Of a DNA stretch of 45,018 nt, positions 21,421-33,949 are shown one piece after another. Each line of letters opens with the position of its first letter. Within the stretch, counting starts at the first letter, position 1. The stretch lies in contig MNCI01029312.1 of assembly GCA_015680685.1 (NCBI GenBank), positions 350,567 through 395,584 of the forward strand. Reading direction: 5' to 3'. A program made the translations under genes and the position numbers. Under the pieces are notes generated by a model, which was given only the letters and a program-made list of their open reading frames with translations, was not told where the DNA came from and made no database searches. This DNA comes from Gnetum montanum (taxonomy: Eukaryota > Streptophyta > Gnetopsida > Gnetales > Gnetaceae).

Positions 21421-23377
21421 TTTTTCATCTTTTTGTTTTACAATTATTTTTCATTCTCATATTTCTTGATCCAATTTTTCCTATTTCTCCAAATTTTTCT
21501 AGTTGTTTTTATTTTCTTTTGTAATCTTTCTTGTGAATAAGGTCATGTTGCCCATTGAAGTAAGGTTTTCTCTATGTTTTCGAGTCATAAGGGACTGATT
21601 ATTTAGACATTGAGACCACGTCATCCATTTGCTCATTCCATTAATAAGAGGTTCTTTCCTTGGTCATAATGGTAATCTTTTGCATCATCCAAACTAAAAA
21701 TAACCTCATAATCATTGCTTCTAGATAGAAGACTACAAAACCAAGGTAGGAATGTAAAGGATGTGACATGAAGGAGATTTGTGGATTCTCTTTGGCCACT
21801 TCTGTATGTTCTATCATGTTGCTAAGGTTGTAACCATATCCTTGTAGATCTAATGAAAAATGGAAGTAAGAGTAACTTAAAACAACACTAAATAATGTTC
21901 TACGGGTCCCACTAGAAAGACATGTACCCATGCCTAAAGGTTGGTGGCTTCTCAAAATCATAAAAAAAATGAACAAGGAAAAAAATATATAACAAGTGTG
22001 CCATAATTAGCTCCACCTTTGGACAAAATGCCAAGTGATGTTATTCCTTGCAACTTTGATATTCTTATGGTTGTTAGTCAATGTTATGAAATAATGCGAT
22101 GTCACTATAATGTGGTGTGGACTTGGTTTGAATCTTGGACGTAGGACATATGGTTATTTAATGACTAATAACACTCAAGGTTTCATTATGACCATGGTAC
22201 GACCTCATGTCCCAATTTTTGCAACCCTTTCTATTGTCTATCTCACCTTGTTATCTGGATCATCATAACTTATGGTTTTGTATAACATAGAGTTCTTATC
22301 TCAATTCAATGGTTTTAACATGTGTGTTTTGTTTCACAGGTCTACGTTGCATTCAACCCCTTTAGTGGCTACGAACATTATAGGCGTGGTTACACAAGGG
22401 CATCATAGACTAAGAGCCTGCTTTGGGGAGGATCCACTTGTGTAATTTTTGTGACTTGTACTTGTTTAACAAACCCACATCATTTTTCACCTTACAAGCA
22501 CTCAAATTATTACATCTTATTGTTTCCCTTATTATGAAATTGATCTGTCCCACAACTTTGATTTCAATACCTTTTACTTGCTCATTTTAATGTTTTTCAT
22601 GTCAACGACTTCATATTATCCTACTTTTGGTGTCTCAAAATAGATTTCCACTTACCCTAGGATGATAAAATTAACTTCAAATTGTACAACCAATCCTAGA
22701 GCTTTAGTTTGCATGTTTAATTACCCCATAGAATGAAAATTTTTGGACCTTGGCATCGTGTACCCAACATCGAGTCTCTAGAAAAAGTATAAACATATGA
22801 TCCCCCATGAAACTTGAACTTCATTTTTCTCATTTGCTACTAGGGAGTTGTTGAAATTTTTTCTTGCAACTTAGAGCTTTGCACATCTCTCTTCAACTTG
22901 CGATATGTAGCTCTACTTTGCTATGATTTACATGCCATTTGAACCCATCTAAACCTAGAGTGTTCAACTTAGTTGTGGGGGTGTGTGTGTGTGTGGGGAG
23001 AAGGGAGGGGGGATGCTTGTGTGCAAAACTTGTGTTGATTTGCTGAAATTTGCTATCACTCGAAAGGTATCATAAGGGTAAGAATGTTGAAAACCTTAGG
23101 AATTATAATGAAAAATCTTTCACTATAATGCAAAAAATCCAATTTTTCCAACCCACAAGTGCATAACCATTATTATGAATCACATATAATGAAAAAGGAA
23201 CTAGTTGTGAAGGGTTGTAAAAGAAGAGACATTTTTGGGGGGTTTTTCTTGAAAATTTTCCTAACCTTGCAATCATATGAATTATGAACTTAATGAACTA
23301 AGGTTATGAGTAAGGTATAAATCAATTGATGATAACAAACATAACCTTGATAACACTTGGTTTTTGCTTGATTGTAG
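21421..23377 (+). other. Non-coding leader of the third ORF (family B)
   Basis: It starts with a T-rich tract containing TTTTGTTTTACA like the post-integrase tract of family A (4490-4590), so the sequence passes from gag directly to post-pol type. It holds the conserved block at 22415-22438, an acceptor-like TTTGTTTCACAG near 22330-22340 and a GT run near 22978-22996. No coding frame is convincing. Confidence 0.6.
22415..22438 (+). promoter_or_regulatory. Conserved non-coding block shared with family A
   Basis: Eighteen bases identical to 5611-5628, then one base different and CCACT shared. Confidence 0.5.
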
Positions 23378-25440
23378 ATGGCCCCAAAAAGAGGTGCTTA
23401 GGGTGAACCCTTATAGAGAGCCATCAAGAGCCCATGTGGTGGCCATGGTTAGTAAGAAAAATAGGTAGAACATGCTGAGCAGGAGGCCCAATCCTTCAGT
23501 ATTTGCCCAGAGGCCCTTGCTACTAGGCAATCGGCTCAAGGAAAGGTGGTACAACTATCAGCCCCTGATTAAGGACAACATCTCACATTGCCCCTTGATT
23601 GCCGTACTGCCACCTTGGAAAAGTCCACATTGGCCTTGGTCATTTTGGAAATGAACTTTGGCCCATTTATGGAGTTTTCTCTTGAGGTGGTTTGGACATA
23701 GCTCAAGGCATCCCCATTTTGTCATATCTTGTCCAATAGTGGTGAATGGTACTTAGGTGAAGTCTATCAATTTTGGCATAATAAGGATGAAGGAACCACT
23801 GTTAACACTTGCAGGGTGATCATATTGTATCCAGTCAAGGACATTATTGCAACTCTCAACCTGCCTAATGAAGGGGCTAAGGTTGCTCACCTGTCAACCA
23901 GATTTGATCCTAAAGTAAAGAAATTATGGTTGAGATAGGCATACAACAAGGAGGACAAGACATACAATGAAATGACTCTAGAGGAGAAAACCTACTTCAA
24001 GATCAAGACATATCATCTATTTTCCACAAAAGGGTTCAATCAAATTTCCACTTATATAGCTAGGGGAAGTGCCATTTTAATGGGTAAATTTGCAGCCAAG
24101 CTTCCCTAGTACTACTTCATTGAAATCCAAAGGTGGTTTAAAGAAATGAAGTCAGGAAGATTAATACTTTCATTTCCCTACTTAATCAGAAAGCTATGAA
24201 AGTGTGATGGAATCCTAGGATACACCAATGATATCCCTAGGAAGGCTTAGCATGCCTCCTTCGTAGAACTCCTAAAAACTACAACACTAAGAAAGGATCT
24301 TGGTAAGGAACAAGAAGTAGAGAAGGAGGCAGAGCCAAAAATAGAGACGCAACGCAAGCTTGAATAGCACCCACAAGCACAAGCTTCACCACCACTGCTA
24401 CAAGTTTATAGGCCTTTGATGAGCCATCTACAGAGAATCATTGAAATAGTTATTTGGGAAAGTAGGGACGAGTCTAATCTCTTTCGAGTCATGGATGACG
24501 TCGTACGGCCCATCGTGCTAGTTGACTTAAGGTGGGGGGAGATCTCAATATAATCAAGAGGAGAAGGATTCCAATGGTCATACCAGATCTCTAGGAATGT
24601 TGCATCCTTTCAAGTCACATTAGAAACTAGAGAGGGTGTCATGGTCATGGTGCTACAACATGAGGATGCAGCAGGTGTAGTAGAGGTGATCACTGATCAC
24701 ATCAAAGAGTACTTGTTGTGCCCTCAATAGATCTAGCTAGAACCAAAGATGCACAAATGTTTGCCAAGAATTTGATGACTCCTGCAATGCATGAAGATGT
24801 GCTTGATTGATTATTGTAGACCAGCTAGGTAATGACCACTTTGTATGACATCCCCAATAATGTTGCTGCAACCCAATCAGACCTCATCACCATGAAAGGG
24901 AAGTTGGTCATAGTAGAAGTTAGAGTAGAACATGTGGAAGCCAAGATATGGAGATTACAAGAAGAGTTGGTTTCCTTGTGAGTTAAAGTGATGGGATCCT
25001 GCTCATTTTGTTGTGCCAAGCCAACTAGAGCAATTCAGGATAGAGGAGCTCACTAAGCTAGCAAAGGACAGAGAAGTTGTTAGGCAAGAGAAGGAGATAG
25101 TAGTTTGGAATGCCTCTGCTACAGATGTGCAATCTCATGTGCATAAAAAGGTACTGACTATTGTCCAAGAGGAAAATAAGCAACTAACTATAGTAAATTC
25201 TAGGTTGACCATTGTGAAAAAATAGAAGAACATCTTAGAAGAAAGCATCCATTAGTTATGAGAACAATTGGTGAGGGTTAACCAAGATATGAATAGATTG
25301 GCTTAGGAGAATAGAATCCTCTCCATGAAGGAGGTCCATGTGATTCACCAAAAGTTAGCAATAAAAAGTAGCATGTGGCAAAACAAGGCCAAAAAGCATG
25401 AAAAATTGAAAGAGCACTTCCATGACCAAGTTGGCATGTA
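23378..25440 (+). pseudogene. Third ORF after pol position (family B)
   Basis: It starts ATGGCCCCAAAA (MAPKRG) directly after TTTTTGCTTGATTGTAG, an acceptor-like tract. The product is unknown. The N-terminal half has a globular look: GEWYLGEVYQFWHNKDEG, CRVIILYPVKDIIATLNLP (near 23810-23870) and STYIARGSAILMGKFAAKLP (near 24050-24105), then EIQRWFKEMKSGR. The second half is rich in Glu, Lys and Gln with heptad-like spacing (EELTKLAKDREVVRQEKE near 25045-25100), so a coiled coil is likely. A parallel protein is at 36594-39432 in family C. The layout resembles additional ORFs of Tat/Athila-type elements and plant mobile-element proteins of unknown role. I see no signal peptide or transmembrane segment. 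Stops and frameshifts throughout. Confidence 0.6.
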
Positions 25441-25446
25441 TATGAA

Positions 25447-26048
25447 ATTTCATGATACCTTTGTTTGTACTTCGATGAGCGATTGAGATTACTCCCATCA
25501 TTGTAGCATTTACTTAGATTATTATTTCTTTTAATTATTAATTATTTACTACTTTAGTTAAATATTTCCATTTATTACTATTTACTATTCTTGTTATTAA
25601 GTGGAATGCGTATGCCTTAGTCACGAACATTTAAGTGTATATACTTGGTAATCCAGAAGTATATCGTTTGGCACAACCAATGATGTACACTTGGCAATCC
25701 CAGAAGTATTCTTAGAAAGTCCAAGATGTGTATGAATGATTAAGTGTAGATACTCATCGCACATAGGCTAGTTAGATTTTTACTTTCTATTATCCATTAG
25801 TTTAAATTAATTTATCTCTTTACTGTTCTCAGGAGTAGCATAGAATTAGGACCAACATCATATGCCTCACTTTGGACTAAACCATACATGACATAGCTAC
25901 CACTAGTTCAAGTGGGAAGATAGCAAACTATGATCAAAGCATAGTGATCTAGATGCCACAACTAGTCCCATCCATGGAATTTGATCGGATCATGTGTGAA
26001 CCCTTGTGATTCATATGGTTGGGCGTAGGGGTACCTCATCGCTCATCA
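25447..26048 (+). repeat. Truncated 3' LTR of family B
   Basis: It aligns with 5' LTR positions from about 17418 to 18032 and ends CTCATCA at 26042-26048. About 230 bases of U3 with the TATA region, and the polypurine tract, are missing, so a deletion joined the third ORF to the R region. Confidence 0.85.
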
Positions 26049-27326
26049 CCCATAAACAAAAAAAGAAAAAAAAATTAGAAAAGGAGATAAGATTATTCAC
26101 CTCCAATTTTCATGACAAAGTCCATAAAAGAGAATAAGAATATATCAAGAATCAAATGAAAGCATAAATGACTCATAATCTACCAACGCCTCCAAAAGTT
26201 TAAATCTCCTATAGCACCTCTTCCAAATCATCAAAGTGTGTGGAATGAACGAGTCATGGAAATTTTAATGAAGATTAATAAAAACCATGAAATGAGAGAA
26301 AACAACAAATTACCAAAATAAACATTAAACTCAAATAATATTTTTAATCATGTTTCCACCTCATACTTAACTTCCTTTCGTCTCACCTAACACCCACACA
26401 TACTAAAATAATAAATAAAGAAAATGTCATAAACCCACTATTTTAGAACTATCCTCCTAGTATTATAATAATAAAATTAAAACTAATTTAATTAACTATG
26501 ATACAAGTTTTTGTTGCATCACATAACAATAAGGTCATAAAATAAAATCTAACAAAAAAAAAAAAAAAAAACAAACCATAGATCACATGTCATGACATGC
26601 TCCCAACCAATTCACATGAAATCTTGCCACACAACAATAAGGGTAATGCACATCTGTGGATGATAATAAATATACAAATATAAAGATACATATACTAAAA
26701 GATATATAATATCATTAATAAATCCATATATCTCAAAGATCATTAACATGAAACATCAAATGCAAAATCATAAAATATACCAAACTAATAATATGCTTAA
26801 CATACACTTGAGCACAACCATCACAAGCTTAATAAGGATCATTAATACCAAGGAACCCAAATATATAGGTTGTCACATACTTTCTATTTAAGAATATTTC
26901 TTCCAAAAAATCTCTAGATGGGAAGAATGTAAATTAGATTCAAGCTCCTAAGTAGCCTCTTGAGAATCATGAAAGGTTCACAAGACCTTTACCATGGGTA
27001 CAATCCTACTATGCAATTGACACTTCATCCAATTTTGTAGATAGAATCTTTTTTTTTTAAGATTCTAAAAAATAGTAAGATTAGACTCAAAAGAAAAAAA
27101 TATTCCTAAAATTTTGAAAATAGAATATTTTTTTAAAGATTTTATAAGGCTTAAGAGTAACCCATTCATCAATATTACCATTACAATAAATAAAAAATCT
27201 TTACCAATTGATATGATAACTAGATAACATGCAATAATCCTTCACTCTAGCTAAAAGAGTATTGATATGTTGATAATAATTATTAATCATAAAAAAGAGC
27301 CATTTAAAACCTTCTCTCTAGCTTTT
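26049..27326. other. Gene-free AT-rich stretch, right flank of family B
   Basis: No gene is recognised. A-runs near 26545-26570 and T/A-runs near 27048-27058. Confidence 0.6.
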
Positions 27327-27420
27327 GGGATGCCTTTTTAGGTTTTCATCGGGACAACCAATTTTGAAAAAGCTTCTCTCTAGAATAGGAAAAGGATCAA
27401 GCCTTGCCCTTATTTAGAAG
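27327..27420 (+). repeat. Dispersed direct repeat (partner 14620-14720)
   Basis: Same ordered blocks as the partner, ending GCCTTGCCCTTATTTAGAAG. Confidence 0.6.
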
Positions 27421-27962
27421 CACCCTCATAGTTTTTCACTTCTTACTAAATGATTTCTTGCAAAGAAAAGGAGACATCTCTCTCTAAAGATACAAGAATA
27501 CATCAATCAAAAATAATGAAAAAATAACAATAAAAGTTAAATGTTTTCCATCTTTGAGCTTCCAAAATAAAAATAAATTAATACTATAGAAATGAAATTA
27601 ATTGTTCAACTTTCATTAAGAGATTTTTTACTTGAAGTTGTAGCTGAAAAACATCATCTTTGAGAATTTGTTATTTAACCCATGAAGAGAGGTCATAGTT
27701 ATGCTCTTGGTGTTAGAAAATAACTACATAAAAAAGCTTCCAAATAGAATAGATAATAAGTAATTAAAGAAATTTCTAAATGCAAAGAAAGAAAGTAGAT
27801 AAAGTAGGCTAATCACCAAAAATGAATTCAATAATGCACTTGGAATTGGTATTTCTTTGTAAATTTAATTTGAAGATAAATAAAAAATTGCATTAGAAAA
27901 TTTGAAATAACATTTTGGATGAAATAAAAGGTAGAAAAATACATCCCAAAGGTCACATGGTG
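27421..27962. other. Gene-free stretch before the LINE
   Basis: No frame or motif is recognised. It could hold decayed LINE endonuclease sequence, but I see none of its motifs. Confidence 0.45.
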
Positions 27963-29067
27963 TTGAAGTGATAAAGTGCAGCATGCTATTCAAAACAAGA
28001 AAAGATGTTTTAAGGAATGACAACAAAGTAGATAGGAAAAAAATGTACAAAATAGTAAAAAAGAAGGCAACAATAGTAATAGCCAAAGCTAAACATAAGG
28101 GCTTTGATAACTTCTATGAGAAATTAAAAATAAACGAAGAAGGAAAAAATATTTATTAATTCAAAAAAATTTAAAATTTAAAATATAAAAATATTGATGA
28201 TATCAAATGCATGAAGGAGGAAGATGAAAGAATTTCAATAAAATATAATGACATTTTGGATAGGTGAAAAAATTATTTTTTAGAAATATTAAATGAAGGA
28301 ATTCCAAGAGAAGAAATCCAAGAAGACATGAATCAAATTTTACTTCGGTTGATAAATTTTCCTTCTATGAGGTAAAGATAATCTTATCAAAGATGAAAAA
28401 TGGAATAGTCTTTGGACCAAATAATTCTCTTGTAGTAGCTTGGAAAGCACTAGGAGATATAAGAGCTTCTTAGCCAATAATTAAGGAAAAACATTATTGT
28501 CTCCATTTACAAAAATAAAGAAGATGCGAAAAATTATGAAAACTATAGATGGATCAAGCTAATAAGACATACTATGAAGGTTAAAAGAGAGTTATAGAGC
28601 ACCATCTAAGACTTAAATTAATAATGTCAAAATACTAGTTTGGATTTGTGCTAAGGATATATACTAAAGAAGTTATTTTCTTGATATAAAAATTGATGGA
28701 GAAATCCAAAAAATATAGAGAAAATCTATATATGAACTTCATTGACTTAAGACTAGCATATGATAGAGATATTATTTGGTGGGTCTTTTTGAAGAAAAAC
28801 ATGTTTAATAAATATATTAAAGTAATTTTACGAATGTATAAAGGATCTACCGCTAAAATTAGAATAACTTATGGAAAAAAATTTATTTTTTAGTCATAGT
28901 AAGTCTACATCAAGGATTTGTTCTTAGCGCATACTTATTTTCCATTATTATGAATGAATTAATAAAGTAAATACAAGATGAAATACCTTGGTGCATCCTA
29001 TTTGTAGATGATATTGTGTTGGTGGATACAACTTTAGAAAATATTACTTATAAAATGGAGAAGTGAA
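27963..29067 (+). pseudogene. Non-LTR retrotransposon (RTE-type LINE) reverse transcriptase fragment
   Basis: This is part of the ORF that reverse-transcribes LINE RNA at a nicked target. The linker before RT is recognisable (FYEKLKINEEGKNIY, then IDDIKCMKEEDERIS near 28195-28235), as are NYRGIKL-like NYENYRWIKLIRHTMKV (near 28535-28585), MNFIDLRLAYDR (near 28735-28770) and the catalytic box WCILFVDDIVLVD (near 28990-29025). These wordings match plant RTE-clade LINEs. The fragment has several stops and one or more frameshifts, lacks the endonuclease, and is cut right after the polymerase box by LTR D at 29073. Confidence 0.8.
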
Positions 29068-29072
29068 GACAT

Positions 29073-29467
29073 TGATGAGTTTTGATTTTGATAGGCTACA
29101 TTGACACAGTAATGTTGATGCATGCTCTACTTCATTGATGCATGCTTAGTTGCATTGATGTAGGTGTAATAAATGCTTATCTAAATTCACACATCCACTA
29201 CATTTATGCCATTGTTTGGTTAGTAGCATAGTGAAACTTTATCAATTTGTTCCTTTGAATGTTAGCATTTGTTACTGAGTGCCTATAGTGTGAATCAAGT
29301 AAATTGTACAAAGTCTTATTTAAATGATCATACCTAAACACATCTTCATGGTCAAAATAAGACCAAGATCTATTTCCTTTATTTTGGTACTTGGCTAATA
29401 TTTGTAAATTTTTTAATTATAATTTACTTTCAATTATTTTTAACTTGCATACACTTAATTATTTTAT
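29073..29467 (+). repeat. LTR family D, left half
   Basis: It starts TGATGAG like the other LTRs, directly after the LINE. It ends at the family C insertion; the other half resumes at 40440. Joined across the insertion it would be about 760 bp, in the range of LTRs A to C. Confidence 0.7.
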
Positions 29468-30397
29468 TGATAAGTGTCAAAGTGTTGCATCAATGGGCCC
29501 TCATTGATGGGGCCCCGTTTGCATGGTGTTGTGCCATCAACGTAGCATTTGCTATGTCTATGAGGCCCTATCGATGCAGCTTAGCAATAAAAACTATAAA
29601 TACATGCTCACAACCATGTTTATGAAGAGTGAAGTTAGAATAGTAGCAAAACTCCAGTAGTTTTTCTATTTGAGAGTAAGAATATTTCTCTGAGTACTCG
29701 TAGCAAGAGTTAGAAAGTGTACTGATCTTTATTTGAGCATTGTTGTACTTGAACCACACTAGTGTGAATGGCAATAAAGATGAGCCTTTTGAACAAACCT
29801 TGTAGCACCTAGAATAGATTATGATTTATTTATGCATTTATTTTTTTCATCAACTATGTAATTAGTTAAGCTAAATTAAGCTAAATTAGACTTCAAGCAA
29901 TTAATTAATTAATTAAGCTAAATAGATTAAACATATAAGTATGACCACTTCAAGCATAAACACAAATTTTCTTGGTAATCCCAGCAGCATTATTGCTTGG
30001 TTTGTGTAGTAGCATAGTGTTTCGTAACCCAGTAGTGGATATGTGGTGGATTCAAGACATGTATGAAAAGTGAAACTGGATGCTTATGTTAGGACTAGTT
30101 TGAGATTAGTTAAGTAGTTAAATTAAATAAGTTATTAAATTACTTCATCTCTCTACTTTAAGCACCAAGGAACATAAAATATAAAGTAATAAAAATCATA
30201 TGCTTTGATAACACTTAATCATACCATGTGCATAACAAGTGTAATTGAGAAGATAACGAATGACTATTAGGGCAAGGTTCACTTCCTAGAAGACTAGTGT
30301 ACTGAAATACATAGAGTTCATAGAATTCAATCAGATCACCCGTGAATGCTTCATGATTCATATGGTTGGGCATAGGGGTACCCTTCACTGCTCATCA
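29468..30397 (+). repeat. 5' LTR of family C
   Basis: Starts TGATAAG (one transition from TGATGAG) and ends CTCATCA. TATAAATA at 29595-29602 and AATAAA at 29773-29778. Confidence 0.92.
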
Positions 30398-30398
30398 T

Positions 30399-30416
30399 TG
30401 GCATCATTGTCAAGGA
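30399..30416 (+). promoter_or_regulatory. Primer binding site, tRNA-Asp type (family C)
   Basis: TGGCATCATTGTCAAGGA, one base after the LTR, is a decayed form of the tRNA-Asp site; all differences from TGGCGCCGTTGCCGGGGA are transitions. Confidence 0.7.
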
Positions 30417-30547
30417 CTCTTTCTGTTGAAATGTGCACTTTTTAGGTTTAGTGAACATTATTAATATCATTGGATAAACCCTAAGGTCAAAATCATTCTC
30501 AAATAGTATAATTACAAAAGAACATTGATTATTTTATTTGTTATAAA

Positions 30548-32780
30548 ATGTCTTCTTATCGTAGGCATGACGATGTCAAACCCCTGATCCCATAAGAATG
30601 CAAAGTGGTATATACTTATATAGATGAGTATGTGCCTGACTTCATGTTCATTGTACATTAGGATGAGCAACTACAATGGCATGACATGGAAGGAAACATT
30701 GTAATGCCTCTTGATCAATCTATGACCATAATGCTACTTCAAACTCTTAAGAAGTTAGGTATCTAAGATCTGCAAGAGTTGTACATTGTGCATGATTATG
30801 ACTACTGGGACTACCATCCTAGTGAAACATAATGCTAGAGAGATCAAAACTAGGAGAAGAATCATGAATTTGCAAAGGGGATATGGTTCACCAATCCCCT
30901 ATTTTTGCTAAACCAAGATGACAATGAGGATCCTCCCTCAGAGGGCTCTCAACATGAAAATTATCCACCCCTTATTACTGATGATGGAGGTGTGGCTTTG
31001 AATCTATAGTTTACTATTAATAAACCAGGATTAGGCAAAGATGGTAGTCAAGGAAGGGGATCGAACAAGTGTCAAGAGGATAAAAAATTGACAAACATGG
31101 CCATGAAAATCAAACGGAAATTGGTAGACATCATGTTGGTGGTAGTCCTCCTCCCTGTTCATCCTCTTCATCTACATATTTTTCTTCTTCCTCTTTTGGT
31201 CTTGCTAGATGCTACAAAAGATATAACCATGATGGAGGTGAACAAAAGGAAAAAAATAATGATCATTGAGCCCATAATGAATGAAGGGTTAACAGAGGAA
31301 ATCATTGATGACAATACAATAATAATGATGATGAGCCTTTGCCAGCAACTCAAAGCATGCTAAGTATTGTAGAGGCTGTAAAAATTCCAACTAGGCAAGT
31401 GAAAGACAATTGGATTAGGTGACTTGATATGAACAATATATCCATATTTGAATGGGGATATAAATCTGATCCACAAACGCATATACAAGCTTTTCATGAT
31501 GCATGTGCCTTACAGAATATTGAAAATGATTAGCAAAAAATCAAGCTATTTCCTAGGACACTCATCAAGGAAACAGAAAGCTAGTACCAATCCTTGGAGT
31601 TGAAATCTATCTGCCAATGGAGTACAATGCTCAAGCTATTCAATGATAAGTATCATACATACTCTAGAGTGTCTAATTTGAGAAGGCAAATCCAAGGATG
31701 AAAGCAAGGGAACCATGAATCCTTGGATGTTGTCATGGGAAGATACTATTCTCTCATGCACTAATGCCTTGGCCATCGTTATTCTCAGAGGGAACAACTT
31801 TACCATATCATTAATGGACTTAGATTAGAAACAAGGATAACTCTTAGGGTTTATGCCTAAGGAAGGCTATCAAAACTCCAAGCCCATCAAATCCAAAGGA
31901 TAATTGAGTAGATAGTTAAAGAAGAAGGAGAGTTGGAAAAATGAGAAAGTGTAGAGGAATACAATAGGGATCCTTCCATTAGAAAGAGGGAAGTTTGATT
32001 TTGTGACAGTGAGGAAGAATCACCTCTTGATGAGATGGTTAATAGAAAAACCTTGCCAATTCAAAAATCTATTTGAAATTTTAGCCAAGGTAGATAAAAT
32101 GTGGAATTCGTTAGATAAAAAATTCCAAGCTACTTTGAAGATTGTTAACGCATCCAAAGAGCAGAAAAATGATTGTAACCACAAGAGATGAAAAGAAATT
32201 GAATGTGCCTACCAATGGGGTAAGGGCAAGGTTAATGTAGTAGATAAGGTTGTAAAAATTGATTTAGATGATGGTGGTGGATGTGACATCTACCAATATA
32301 AAAATCCCAAGGGATGTTATCTTATCATGTCATACTTACAAGAGTCTGGGATGTATGCTTTAAATCCATGACTAGTAAGAAGACAAGCATCTAGAAGGTT
32401 GTTTTATCCTCAAGGAAATCCTAGGTAGTTCCACAAACAACAACAATATTATCCAAGTGGAGCACCACCACAACCATACAAGCAATACCAATAGTGGCAC
32501 CAACCACAATCATGGGGGATGCCACTACCAAGGTAGAATTACCCTTATAAGCAACTAGATCCATATGGGTACTATGTTCAGCAACCATTATCTTCACGTG
32601 ACTCTTCAAGTCATGCTTCTTCCTTCCAACATCACTACTACCCTCTTGATCACTATAGAGATCATTCTCCAAATTCCAAGAGGGATTCCACATTTCATCC
32701 TTATCCTCCTCCTATTTCTGCACCTGTCCCTCCACCCTCAATCTAACTATCACTTGCTCCATCTATGTAGGATGAACTTC
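30548..32780 (+). pseudogene. Ty3/gypsy gag (family C)
   Basis: The start is ATG 30548 (MSSYRRHDDV), the first frame after the leader that continues, with transition stops, for about 95 codons (DEYVPDFMFIV, LLQTLKKLGI). A serine-rich piece near 31160-31200 matches that of family B. The capsid core near 31431-31960 parallels B: AFHDA, IKLFPRTLI, LFNDKYHTYSRVSNLRRQI and HIINGLRLETRITL. An acidic DDGGGCD piece with few cysteines is near 32265. The tail is rich in Gln, Pro and Tyr (32400-32760). No standard CCHC knuckle is seen. Frame changes and many TAG/TAA stops make it inactive. Confidence 0.85.
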
Positions 32781-32984
32781 CAACCCAACCATAGTAACAT
32801 AATGTTACCAAGGCCATCAATCTACAATTGGTTCATCAATCAAGGGGTTAGAAACCTTATGCTTTCAAAAGACCATTCATATGATTCAATAGTCCTATCA
32901 TAGACTTAGACAGCTGGCCACCCTACTCCTACCTCATCCTCTACAAGTCATTTCATTAGGTCCCTCTCAAATCCAATGCAGCCC

Positions 32985-33500
32985 AAAATCCATATTGTCA
33001 TGCTTACTCATGCTGTAGTTGATTGGATCTAGGCTAGCAACCTTCCTAGGAAATTAGTTGATCTTTGAAGTCCTTTTATTTATCTACAAATTACTGGGAA
33101 TGAACCATGGAAGGCTCTTTTTAATTTAGGTTCTGGTGTAACTTTGATTTCTTATGAGATGTATACTACTTAGAACTTACCACCTCTCAAGAAGGGTAAT
33201 ATTAGATTGGAATTGGCAGACTAGTCCATTACTATTCTATTGGGACTAGTTGAAGACATTGTAACCACTATCTATGGGTGGTCTTATCCTACTAACTTCT
33301 TAGTAATCAAGGTGAAGAACTACAAGGGGGACTTTCCAATCATTATGGGAAGGACATGGTTAAGTACTATAGATGCACAAATGGGCATTAAAGACCTTTC
33401 CTTGGAAATATCAAAGAAAAATGCATTTGGAAAGATCAAGAAGAGCCCAATTCAATGCATCATGTATAGTGATACAAGGTGTAATTGTATGTAGAAACTT
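32985..33500 (+). pseudogene. Ty3/gypsy protease, catalytic motif lost (family C)
   Basis: Aligns with 816-1290 in family A: LQITGNEPWKALF, then NLGSGVTLIS where A has DSGSGVNLIS, so the catalytic Asp is Asn and the following Ser is Leu. GDFPIIMGRTWLSTIDA follows at about 33328-33372. The frame 33240-33494 is open for 84 codons. Confidence 0.85.
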
Positions 33501-33949
33501 AGGATAGTAAAATGACCGTCTCTTTCTACTTGCAAGTAGTGTGCACAAGAAGCAGATATTCAAAGGTATCTATACATCGTAGCAACAAAACAAGAGGGCA
33601 CCTAGTGGCTGACCACTAATTTTGATAGTAGCACAATGTGCATGGAACCTTCTAAGAGCCTAACATGTGCCTATGTTGCAAGCATGGATGAACTAGAGCA
33701 AGTTCATCACCAACTCTTTGATGATAAAAACATTGATAGCAATTAGGGAGAGTTGGAGATCCTTGAGAATTTGAAATAGGAGCCTCTAGAGCTAAAAAAT
33801 TTACTTGTGGGCCTTGAATATGCATTCTTAAAAAATGGTAAGCTAATTATACTTGATGTCCAACTTGCTCCTAAATAGAAAGAAAAATTTTTGGAAGTGG
33901 TTAACAAATGGCCAATAGCCTTTGCTTCATCATATCCTAAACTAATTGG

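Larger units (their letters stand above)
17190..26048 (+). mobile_element. Ty3/gypsy-related element family B, pol-less, with third ORF
   Basis: The element has a 5' LTR, tRNA-Asp-like primer site, gag, a non-coding stretch, a third ORF and a truncated 3' LTR. It is flanked by CCTAT (17185-17189) and CCCAT (26049-26053), a one-transition mismatch consistent with an aged 5-bp target duplication. No protease, RT, RNase H or integrase motif is present between gag and the post-pol-type sequence. A family A solo LTR lies inside gag, so the pre-insertion length is about 8.07 kb. Confidence 0.85.
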
